Positions 29,107 to 36,375 of a stretch of 64,000 nucleotides of DNA are shown here, one piece after another (within the stretch, counting starts at the first letter, position 1; the number at the start of each line of letters is the position of its first letter). Where the stretch lies: NCBI GenBank assembly GCA_002715965.1, contig PBAL01000020.1, positions 98,861-162,860 of the forward strand, in the 5' to 3' direction. The DNA is from Verrucomicrobiales bacterium (GTDB lineage: Bacteria; Verrucomicrobiota; Verrucomicrobiia; Limisphaerales; JAYPXF01). Below the pieces are notes generated by a model that searched no databases, was not told the origin of the DNA, and saw nothing but the letters and a program-made list of their open reading frames with translations. A program made the position numbers and the translations under genes.

Positions 29107-29610
29107 TTACTGCGACTTCCTGGATTTCTTGGTCTCGTCCTTGACCTTGAATTCCGCCAGGCGGATCTTCGCCTGCAAGAAGGCCTCGCGGGAGGAGAGA
29201 AGATCCGTTTCCGAAAGCAATCCGCGTTTGACCATCAGCGCCTGCAGATCCTGCTGTTTCTTTACCAGCGCAATCAGCTCGGCCATGCGCTCGATCACTG
29301 CCTTCCGATCGTTCATGGTCTTTGCCAGTTCGATCTTTACCTCGGTCTGCGCCCGAAAGGCACGCTCGTACTGCTCAATCACCTTCTCTTCATGGCGCTT
29401 CTTGTCTTTGGGGCCCATGGGTTCGATCGCAAGAGGTTCGTCGTCGGTCGGCTTCATGTGCATCAGGCCGACCATGCATTCGGCGAGCCGGTAATGGTCT
29501 TTCTTGGAATAGCCTTCCTTGGCGATTCTAAGCTCCTCTGCGGAGGGTTCGCGATTGAGTGTGAACCGGTAGAACTCGATGATCGCCTTCTCGTTGTTCA
29601 CCAGTTTCAT
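29107..29610 (-). CDS. Hypothetical charged helical protein
   Basis: The 167-residue protein is rich in Lys/Glu and predicted by eye to be mostly helical, with a probable coiled coil from about residue 70 to 160. Its N-terminus (FYRFTLNREPSAEELRIA) resembles the C-terminal tail of DUF1553 proteins, which contain REPSAEEL-like text; this could be a shared small helical module. It follows the small membrane-protein gene by 12 bases and the BlaI-type regulator further upstream, so the three are likely one operon. I do not recognise a function. Confidence 0.65.
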   Translation of the reverse strand: MKLVNNEKAIIEFYRFTLNREPSAEELRIAKEGYSKKDHYRLAECMVGLMHMKPTDDEPLAIEPMGPKDKKRHEEKVIEQYERAFRAQTEVKIELAKTMNDRKAVIERMAELIALVKKQQDLQALMVKRGLLSETDLLSSREAFLQAKIRLAEFKVKDETKKSRKSQ

Positions 29611-29622
29611 CGGTTTGTGAAA

Positions 29623-29841
29623 CTACTTTGCGAGAGTGGGATACTCCCTGCGCATCTCCTTCATGATGAGTTCGTCGATCGGGTTCTTTGGTCCCGTGTT
29701 CCTGGCCGGCCATTTTTCGATCTTCTCATTCTTTTCCGCGGGAACCGGATCCTCGTCCGGTTGCGCACCGATCGTGACGAGCGGGATTACAGTTGCTGCG
29801 GTAAGAACCACGACCAGCCCGGCGCCGAGAATGATCGCCAC
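29623..29841 (-). CDS. Small membrane-anchored hypothetical protein in BlaI operon
   Basis: From GTG 29841 the protein has 72 residues: a TM/signal segment (AIILGAGLVVVLTAATVIPL) and then a charged tail. The frame is open upstream to the very stop codon of the BlaI-type gene at 29932. This adds KKALFPNLLLAGSTLAF and LLDSAYKSV, so a longer form from a CTG near 29916 with two hydrophobic segments is possible. In BlaI operons this position normally holds the BlaR1/MecR1 sensor (M56 peptidase, over 300 residues). This short gene could be its remnant or a different partner. The function is unknown. Confidence 0.6.
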   Translation of the reverse strand: MAIILGAGLVVVLTAATVIPLVTIGAQPDEDPVPAEKNEKIEKWPARNTGPKNPIDELIMKEMRREYPTLAK

Positions 29842-29931
29842 ACTCTTGTAGGCTGAGTCGAGCAGGGCAGGGGTGAAGGCCAGGGTTGAACCGGCAAGAA
29901 GGAGATTCGGGAACAGGGCTTTCTTGGTGCT

Positions 29932-30315
29932 TTACTTTACTTGCTTGCGGGCTTCCTGGATCAGGGCGCTGAGACGTTTGAGTTCATCATCGCTCACCTT
30001 CGTTCTCGGCCGCTCCAGATGGGTGGCCAGGGCTTCCTCGACCGAGCCGCCAAAGAAGGTATCGAGCATGTGCTGCATCGCATTTGCTCCGGCGCGCTTG
30101 CGGGCCTGCTTGGGCATGTAAACAAATTCGCGACCTTCTTTCCGGCGCTTCAGCTGCCCCTTCTCCTCAAGGATGCTCAGCATCCGGCGGATCGCCATGG
30201 TGGACGGGGCATTGGGAAGAGCCTCTTGAATCTGCAGCGCAGTCGCTTCACCGCGGGCGAACAGGATGTCGACGATTTGTCGTTCGCGCCGGCTGAGTTT
30301 GGAAAAATCATTCAT
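29932..30315 (-). CDS. BlaI/MecI-family transcriptional repressor
   Basis: The 127-residue protein has an N-terminal winged helix (LSRRERQIVDILFARGEATALQIQEAL, then STMAIRRMLSILEEKGQL and a FVYMP wing). A C-terminal helical dimerisation domain follows (MLDTFFGGSVEEAL... SDDELKRLSALI). This matches the BlaI/MecI/CopY family, including the FFGGS segment. Family members repress target operons until cleaved by a BlaR1/MecR1 sensor protease, but no such sensor is encoded here; two small genes of unknown function follow. Two TAGCGAWTAA direct repeats upstream are candidate operators. Confidence 0.88.
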   Translation of the reverse strand: MNDFSKLSRRERQIVDILFARGEATALQIQEALPNAPSTMAIRRMLSILEEKGQLKRRKEGREFVYMPKQARKRAGANAMQHMLDTFFGGSVEEALATHLERPRTKVSDDELKRLSALIQEARKQVK

Positions 30316-30346
30316 ATCGGGAGCTGTTTCTTAAGTGCCAAAAAAA

Positions 30347-30400
30347 TAGCGATTAAGGTTACGGCATCAAACGCGAAAGAGATATTTTTTTAGCGAATAA
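30347..30400. promoter_or_regulatory. Candidate operator repeats upstream of the BlaI-type gene
   Basis: TAGCGATTAA (30347-30356) and TAGCGAATAA (30391-30400) are direct repeats 44 bases apart in the A/T-rich region before the regulator's start. They differ from the classic BlaI TACA...TGTA dyad. They could bind the regulator or simply be promoter sequence. The rest of the gap 30401-30521 shows nothing else. Confidence 0.35.
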
Positions 30401-30521
30401 ATTCAGGGGGAAACAGCAGTTCAATGTTGCTGTGGAGACCCTCGCTCGGCGGGTCGGCATGCTCTTGCTCGTCTTCTTTGATGATGATCGGTAGTAAGAA
30501 CGCGGGGGATTCTTGAGTCTA

Positions 30522-31700
30522 CTAATCCACCTGCTTCGGACTCCGCAGATACGCGACCAATTGCTTAATCTGTTCCTCGTTCATGGCTTGCAGCAGCCCC
30601 TCGGGCATCATTGACAATTCGCTGTTTTCCGTGCGCGTGATTTCGGCCTTGGAAAGCGTAAGGGTTTCAGCGGCAGTCACGATTGTGACGGTGCGGGTAT
30701 CCTGACGGGTTACTACTCCGGTGATGCTGCGCTTGTCTTTCGTCTCGATGTTGGTCGTTCGATAGTCGTTGGGAATCTCCGCGTTGGGATCGAGGATGTT
30801 GTGTAGCAGGTAATCCAGGTTCGCGCGATTAGAGCCGGTAATGTCAGGGCCAACCTTTCCGCCGACGCCGTAGAGCGTGTGGCATTGGCCACAGACCAGG
30901 TTGTACAAGACACGCCCCTGTTTCAGATCTGTCTCACTCGGTTTGTGATTCGCCAGAAGCTTCTTGAAGCGGGCGATTTCCCTCTTCCGTTCCGCGGGGC
31001 TCTCGCGAAGTACACCCCAGTGTTTGCGAACGGCTTCGTTGATCTTTGGCTGTTTGAAATTGCGCAGCGGACGCACCAGATCGGCCGTGAGGTCTCGGGT
31101 AGAAATGGTTCCCTCTGCTACGGCGCTCAGCAACTTCAGGGCATAGGACGGACGGGAAACCAAGGTGCTGAGGATCGATCGTTTTTCGTCCGCGCGAGAC
31201 AACGCGGGATAAAGCCGGATCAATTCATCAGGTAGTTTCGGATCGTTTACTCCGGCGAGCGACTGAAGTGCGGCGAGGCGCATGGCAGGTTGTTTTAGTA
31301 ATGGTCGTGCCACTTCAAACAGCTTGGGATCGCGTGATTGCGAGAGGCTCTTGAGCGCTCGGATGCGAGACTGAACAACGAGCGATTTGTCAGCGACCTG
31401 CTTGCGGAATGCGTTGAGTGCGTCAGTGCTTCCAAATTTTCCGGCGAGTGAAGCGGCCAGTTCGCGCACTTCCTTGACCGGGCTTTTTTTCAGCCGCGCT
31501 TCCACGTCCTTCCAACGCGGAGGCATTTTCATTGAAGAGATTCCCTTCAGGCCGTCGCGCAGTCCCCGGAGGATATCGAGGTCCAATTGGGGATCGGTGT
31601 TGTCCGCCAAGACCTCGACCAGGGCATTGATTCCTTCATCGGCCCGGCAGACCGGCATGATGAGAATTGAGGCGATCAGGATGGTGAAGAAGTGCCTCAC
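30522..31700 (-). CDS. Secreted HEAT-repeat / c-type haem protein
   Basis: The 392-residue protein has a signal peptide (1-20) and HEAT-like helical repeats (about 25-250). A C-terminal haem domain of the TIGR02603 kind carries CGQCH (about residues 270-274) in GRVLYNLVCGQCHTLYGVGG. It then has NILDPNAEIPNDYRTTNIET and SMMPEGLLQAM, the same C-terminal module as in the genes at 22997 and 54617. The start is GTG 31700, overlapping the nadA stop (GTGA), so the two are translationally coupled. Why a haem protein is coupled to NAD synthesis is not obvious. Confidence 0.88.
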   Translation of the reverse strand: MRHFFTILIASILIMPVCRADEGINALVEVLADNTDPQLDLDILRGLRDGLKGISSMKMPPRWKDVEARLKKSPVKEVRELAASLAGKFGSTDALNAFRKQVADKSLVVQSRIRALKSLSQSRDPKLFEVARPLLKQPAMRLAALQSLAGVNDPKLPDELIRLYPALSRADEKRSILSTLVSRPSYALKLLSAVAEGTISTRDLTADLVRPLRNFKQPKINEAVRKHWGVLRESPAERKREIARFKKLLANHKPSETDLKQGRVLYNLVCGQCHTLYGVGGKVGPDITGSNRANLDYLLHNILDPNAEIPNDYRTTNIETKDKRSITGVVTRQDTRTVTIVTAAETLTLSKAEITRTENSELSMMPEGLLQAMNEEQIKQLVAYLRSPKQVD

Positions 31701-32698
31701 GGCCGCGCCGAGATTTCAAGCATGCGCTGGATGGGCAACCGCGCGCGTTCGATCAGTTTCGGATCCAATTCGACTTCCGGAGTGAGATGCTTCATGCAGT
31801 CGCGCAGTTTTTCGAGCGTGTTCATCTTCATAAAGTGACACTCGTTGCAGGCGCATTTCTCGGTCGGTGCGGGAATGAAGCGTTTGTCCGGGCATTCCTT
31901 TTTCAGGCGGTGGAGCATGCCGGCCTCGGTGGCAATGATGATCGCCTCGGAAGAACTGGCCTGACAGAAGTGCACCATTTTTTCCGTCGAGCAAACTTCG
32001 TCTGCCAGCATGCGTACGGCCTTGGTGCATTCGGGATGGGCGACGACGGGAGCGTCCGGGTATTCCCCGCGAATACGGGATATCGCGGCGTGGGTCCACT
32101 CGACATGAACGTAACAGTTGCTGTTCCAAAGAGTCATCGGCCGGCCCGTCTGTTCCATGACCCAGGTGCCCAGATTCTCGTCGGGAACAAAAAGCAGATC
32201 CCGGTCGGGCGGGGCGGCTGAAACTATCTTATGCGCGTTCCCGCTCGTGCAGATCACATCGCAGAGCCCTTTCACCGCGGCACTGCAATTGATGTAGGCG
32301 ATGGTCCAGAAATTCGGATTGGTCTCCTGCAATTCCTTCAGCTTGTCTGCGGGGCACCCTTCTTCCAGCGAACAACCGGCGTTCAGGTCGGGAAGGACGA
32401 CCTTCTTTTCGGGGCTCAGGATCTTGGCTGTCTCCGCCATGAAGTGCACACCGGCAAATACGATCACATCAGCGTTGGTCTGCTCCGCCTGTTGTGACAG
32501 GCCGAGAGAATCGCCGACATAATCGGCGACGTCCTGAATCTCTGGCACCTGATAGTTGTGCGCGAGGATCACGGCATTGTGCTGTTCCTTTAGCTCCAGG
32601 ATCTCTCGTGAGAGGGCGTCGAAGCGATCGCGCGGCATGGGCCGGCGCACGCCCGCGACCAAAGGTCCGCCCGGTTCGATGTCTGTTCCGCTAATCAT
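31697..32698 (-). CDS. nadA: Quinolinate synthase NadA
   Basis: The 333-residue enzyme condenses iminoaspartate with dihydroxyacetone phosphate to quinolinate in NAD synthesis. Diagnostic parts are AVILAHNYQVPEIQDVADYVGDSL, VIVFAGVHFMAETAKIL, PDLNAGCSLEEGCP and VVAHPECTKAV. The C-terminal EKCACNECHFMKMNTLEKL also fits the family. The three cysteines expected to hold the [4Fe-4S] cluster fall in the NAGCS, ICTSGN and CNECHFM regions. The length suits the long-form NadA. It is coupled to the haem protein downstream. No nadB or nadC is in the window. Confidence 0.96.
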   Translation of the reverse strand: MISGTDIEPGGPLVAGVRRPMPRDRFDALSREILELKEQHNAVILAHNYQVPEIQDVADYVGDSLGLSQQAEQTNADVIVFAGVHFMAETAKILSPEKKVVLPDLNAGCSLEEGCPADKLKELQETNPNFWTIAYINCSAAVKGLCDVICTSGNAHKIVSAAPPDRDLLFVPDENLGTWVMEQTGRPMTLWNSNCYVHVEWTHAAISRIRGEYPDAPVVAHPECTKAVRMLADEVCSTEKMVHFCQASSSEAIIIATEAGMLHRLKKECPDKRFIPAPTEKCACNECHFMKMNTLEKLRDCMKHLTPEVELDPKLIERARLPIQRMLEISARP

Positions 32699-32829
32699 GT
32701 CGAATATGCTCGGTCAGCTTACAATTTCCGATTTTCAGCTGCTCGTAAACGCCAATTTGTAAGCCAAACTTCGGCTTTCGAAAAACTTGAAAACTGCTAG
32801 GCTGAAAAACAGTCTGAACCCTCAAGCGT

Positions 32830-33213
32830 ATGAAACTGAATCGATTTTCCATCACCATTGTGGCAGTGGTTGTTGTCGTGGCGGCCACGATCCCCACGGC
32901 ATCGACGAGGGCGGCTGCTCCGGGATCCAATATCTCCCGGATCATGAAGGCCGCCCACACCGGTCGGAACTCCCTGGCCAATCGCGCGAAGGCTGGCAAG
33001 GCCAGCGCCAGGGAAATCGACGCACTCGCCAGGATGTATCGTTCGCTGTACAACCAGAAACCACCCAAAGGTTCAGCCGCAAGTTGGAAGCAGAAGACCG
33101 TTGCGATCCTGCGCGCGTCGGAAACCATGAAGCGCAAGCCAACAGATCCAAAAGCCCGCGCCGCGTATTCAAAGGCGCTCAACTGCACCGCCTGCCATCG
33201 CGCTCATCGCTGA
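32830..33213 (+). CDS. Small secreted monohaem protein, cytochrome c'-like
   Basis: This 127-residue protein has a signal peptide (about 1-29), then an all-helical basic region. The c-type haem motif CTACH (residues 119-123) lies just five residues from the C-terminus. Class II cytochromes c' have exactly this layout: about 130 residues, a four-helix bundle and CxxCH at the C-terminus. No axial-ligand residue could be confirmed by eye. It is monocistronic and ends at a strong terminator, so it is separately expressed. It may handle electrons or bind NO; both are inference. Confidence 0.7.
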   Translation: MKLNRFSITIVAVVVVVAATIPTASTRAAAPGSNISRIMKAAHTGRNSLANRAKAGKASAREIDALARMYRSLYNQKPPKGSAASWKQKTVAILRASETMKRKPTDPKARAAYSKALNCTACHRAHR

Positions 33214-33230
33214 GAACCCCGTTCCTTTTG

Positions 33231-33263
33231 ATCCGCCCCCTCTCGTCAGCGGGCGGATTTTTT
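33231..33263 (+). terminator. Rho-independent terminator after the cytochrome c'-like gene
   Basis: An 8-bp stem ATCCGCCC / GGGCGGAT with a 12-base loop is followed by six T. It sits 18 bases after the stop at 33213. Confidence 0.88.
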
Positions 33264-33279
33264 GTTACCCTGTCTGGGA

Positions 33280-34041
33280 ATGAGTTCTTCAAACCAGAAA
33301 AAGGCGCGGATTGACGCGTTGGAATCGCGCATCGGGGAACTTGAAGATTTCGAACAACGGGCGCGCGATGGCCAGAAAATGGCCTTCGGTACCATGATCG
33401 CGTTTGCGTCCATGCTTATCGCCTTCGCCTGGTATGGCGGCCATCAGACCTACAAGAAGGACATCGAGACGATTCAGTCGAATCTCACCACGGCCAACAC
33501 GCACCAGTACGACGAATTCATTCGCAAACTGGACTCCGAAGCATCGGGACGGTCGCGGGGTGTGGCCCAGCAGTTGTTGAAGCTGGAGCAGAGACTCAAT
33601 GCCCGAATCGCCCAAGGATCGGGCTTGTCCGCCGAGGAAAAGCAACGGCTCGCGGAGGAAGTGCATGCGAGCATCACCGCGATTAATCAGCAATGGGAGA
33701 TCGGGCTCGGCGGTGTGCTGGGCTGGGCCTGCTTCGATCGCGCCCTGGCGGCCTATCAGACGGTAAACCGGGACGTTGCCATCACCACGGAATTCTTTCT
33801 GCGTGCAGCGCTGTTCTTTGCCCGATCGAACGAAGAAGCGATGTTGAACACCACACTGTCCCGATTGAGCACACTCTGCTGGAACTCGCTGAGGGCGCAG
33901 GACTTTGCAACCCGCCCGATGATCAATGATTACTATCGGGAAGTGGTTTCCGAATTGCAGAAGCGAAACGTAAACGGCCGATACGAAGTCGCGCTCCGTG
34001 AACTGCAAACCGGATACAACAAGGCGACTCAAAGGAAGTAG
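33280..34041 (+). CDS. Hypothetical single-pass membrane protein with coiled coil
   Basis: From ATG 33280 the protein has 253 residues. A short coiled coil (ARIDALESRIGELEDFEQRA) precedes one TM helix (about residues 36-55, MAFGTMIAFASMLIAFAWYGG). A second helical region (about 60-130) contains heptad-like Leu/Ile. The C-terminal domain (about 135-253) has TPR-like helical hairpins (WACFDRALAAYQTVNRD, EFFLRAALFFARSNEEAML). I do not recognise a family. It lies alone between a terminator and a convergent gene. Confidence 0.7.
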   Translation: MSSSNQKKARIDALESRIGELEDFEQRARDGQKMAFGTMIAFASMLIAFAWYGGHQTYKKDIETIQSNLTTANTHQYDEFIRKLDSEASGRSRGVAQQLLKLEQRLNARIAQGSGLSAEEKQRLAEEVHASITAINQQWEIGLGGVLGWACFDRALAAYQTVNRDVAITTEFFLRAALFFARSNEEAMLNTTLSRLSTLCWNSLRAQDFATRPMINDYYREVVSELQKRNVNGRYEVALRELQTGYNKATQRK

Positions 34042-34085
34042 GCGTCATCCCGATTCTGCCATCGCATGTCACCGCCGATGGGCAG

Positions 34086-36236
34086 TCAGAATCGAAACGT
34101 CAATCCAACCTTCGCAATCGTCTCGGTAGCCAGGCTGCGCAGCTGCGCCCGTTCGTACTCAAGCGACTTGTTGAACACGAGGAACAGATCGTTGCCCGGC
34201 TTCATGATGTAGCGGATCCGGCTGTTGACCCCGATTTCATCGGAGACATTGTCGAATTGCACGACGGTGTTCCACGCGAGGTTGGGATTGGGTGTCACGC
34301 GATAACCCAGGCTGAAGATGGACACATCAAAGTGACCGGTCGGGAGTTGGATGTCGCTCCACCGCCAATCGAGATCCAGGCCGAAATACTTTGAAGCGCG
34401 CCATGAGATTTCAACATCGCCACGGAATCGCGTGCCGTTCCAATAACTGCCGTAACGTCCGAAGACTTCCACGCTCACGGGTCGTGCCGAAGTCGTTTCA
34501 AATCCCGCGAGCACATGCCCGAAGCGATAGTCGCCCGCAGGAATCACCACTCCTTCGGTGATCTCAAAGTCTGAGTCGATAACTTCGCGCGCGAACTCTG
34601 GCTGGATAAAGAATTCATCGCCACGAGGGTTCTCCAAGTGCAAGCCCGGACCTTCCCATTCCTCGGTCTGCACCTGGTTGTCCAGCTCCGTGGCCACGTA
34701 GCCCGACCAATAAATACTGTAGAGACGAAGCCAGTCGTATTGCTCGGGATACTGTCGCCAGCGGCCACCGCCGTAGTACTGGCGCGTGCCGGGACGACGC
34801 ACAAAACCCGCGCCCGGCCGGAAATCCTGGTCGATCTGCTTGAGATCGAGGAACAGGCGGAGCGGTTCGTTCGGATACGTGATGTCGATTCCAAACGCAT
34901 GTGCCTGTTGGCCGGGATCAGTGCTCATCAATTCATGCACGTCGACGTTCAGGAGATTGTCGCCGATGAAGTTGCGATTCTTGTAGGCGAAGTCGATTCC
35001 GGTCACCCAGTTCTGTTGATTCCCGCGTGGATCACCATAGGTGAAGATTCCGCCCACCCTGGAATCGTCCAGTACATCGTAGGTCATCCGGGTTGCGACC
35101 ACTTCGTCCGAATCCAGGCCGGGCGCATCGTCAAGCGCAACTCCCAGCAGCCCGATTCCCCATGGACCTTCCCGCCCAACCACCTTGACCCCGGTAATGA
35201 CATCGACCAGTTCGCGACGTGCCGAAAGACCGATGTTTCGGGAATGAAAGGGCAGGGCCGAAGTGCTGCGATCTCCAAATTCAAAGAACTCCGAACCTTC
35301 CAGAAAGAACGCGCGCTTCTCCGGAAAGAACAACGGGAAGCGCGAGAGGTTCACCTGCCGGTTGTCCACCTCGGTTTCTGCAAAATCCGTGTTCACCGTG
35401 ACGGTCGCGGTCAGTGACGGTGTCACCTGGTAAAACACATCGCCCCCGGCTTCGAGTTCGATCCCGTCACCCGCGCGTCCCTCCTGCCAACGTCCCACCG
35501 TGTAGGGCTTGAGTTCGAGGCCAAGTCCGCGTTTCAAATCTGTCAAGCCGGTCAGGTGGCCGGCGTCCTCCAGCTTCATCCAGGAACGATTCAGGACCGC
35601 GGCTGTCCAGCGGTTGCGCTCCTGTTTGCGGGGAATCCAGCGGCCGAAGTTGATGCCCCATTGCGAGGCGTTCGGATCGAAGTTCAGGCTGCGAAACGGG
35701 ATCGCAAATTCACAACTCCAACCATCCTTCTGCAACGAACCCGCGCCCTCCCAAATCGTGTCCCAATCCATCTGCACGCGCGAGCTTTGCGGGGTCACGC
35801 GACCGTCGCCCCTTGATCCCAGCGAGTTCAGCCGGAAGTAGTAACCTTCCCGGCCCGTCAGGAAAGGATCCAGCAACACGTAGGCGAAATCGTCCGGGGA
35901 AATCCGCTGGTCTCTCTGCAGAACCGACGCGTTGATCTTGTCCGGCTCGGAGTCCAGACATTGAAACGCGATGTACAATTGCCGGTCATCGAAACAGACC
36001 CGGATGATCGTCTTCTCCGTCGGCGGGCTCTGCGGCTTCGGGAACTGCTGGGTCAATCCATCGACGACTGCGGCCTGCTCCCAAACCGGATCATCCAACA
36101 CGCCGTCAATCTTTGGCGCCTCGGATACGCGGGCAGCTTCCAAGGCCGGGGGAACGTCCGCCTCGACCGCTTTCAGCCAGCAAGGCATCACGACAGCAAC
36201 TAAGAGTGAAATCAGCTTTTGCCGCGCAACTTGCAT
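34086..36236 (-). CDS. Outer-membrane DUF5916 protein with CBM9-like N-terminal domain
   Basis: From ATG 36236 the protein has 716 residues with a signal peptide (1-26). Residues about 30-230 form a family 9 carbohydrate-binding-like domain (APKIDGVLDDPVWEQAAVVDGL, IIRVCFDDRQLYIAFQCLDSEP). The rest is a large beta barrel of the DUF5916 type with the hallmark FFPEKRAFFLEGSEFFEFG and a C-terminal aromatic ending (VGLTFRF). Such proteins sit in the outer membrane of Bacteroidota and PVC bacteria; their role is unproven. The 97-residue upstream in-frame extension was rejected because it lies across the divergent gene's promoter. It is divergent from the PQQ-WD40 gene, with 139 bases between starts. 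Confidence 0.86.
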   Translation of the reverse strand: MQVARQKLISLLVAVVMPCWLKAVEADVPPALEAARVSEAPKIDGVLDDPVWEQAAVVDGLTQQFPKPQSPPTEKTIIRVCFDDRQLYIAFQCLDSEPDKINASVLQRDQRISPDDFAYVLLDPFLTGREGYYFRLNSLGSRGDGRVTPQSSRVQMDWDTIWEGAGSLQKDGWSCEFAIPFRSLNFDPNASQWGINFGRWIPRKQERNRWTAAVLNRSWMKLEDAGHLTGLTDLKRGLGLELKPYTVGRWQEGRAGDGIELEAGGDVFYQVTPSLTATVTVNTDFAETEVDNRQVNLSRFPLFFPEKRAFFLEGSEFFEFGDRSTSALPFHSRNIGLSARRELVDVITGVKVVGREGPWGIGLLGVALDDAPGLDSDEVVATRMTYDVLDDSRVGGIFTYGDPRGNQQNWVTGIDFAYKNRNFIGDNLLNVDVHELMSTDPGQQAHAFGIDITYPNEPLRLFLDLKQIDQDFRPGAGFVRRPGTRQYYGGGRWRQYPEQYDWLRLYSIYWSGYVATELDNQVQTEEWEGPGLHLENPRGDEFFIQPEFAREVIDSDFEITEGVVIPAGDYRFGHVLAGFETTSARPVSVEVFGRYGSYWNGTRFRGDVEISWRASKYFGLDLDWRWSDIQLPTGHFDVSIFSLGYRVTPNPNLAWNTVVQFDNVSDEIGVNSRIRYIMKPGNDLFLVFNKSLEYERAQLRSLATETIAKVGLTFRF

Positions 36237-36375
36237 GAACGATGGAGTGAATCGACGAGCATTTATTCTCTCAAAGGCGCGAAGACTTAACGAACCGTTG
36301 AACCATTGTCGGTCTTTTTCGCGCCCAACATCTTCCCGGCTGAATTCCGGCGGGTCGTCACGTGTCAGATCGATT

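Noticed and set aside
33280..33298. Start of the membrane protein at 33262
   Set aside because: The 33262 start lies inside the terminator T-run; ATG 33280 is the better choice.
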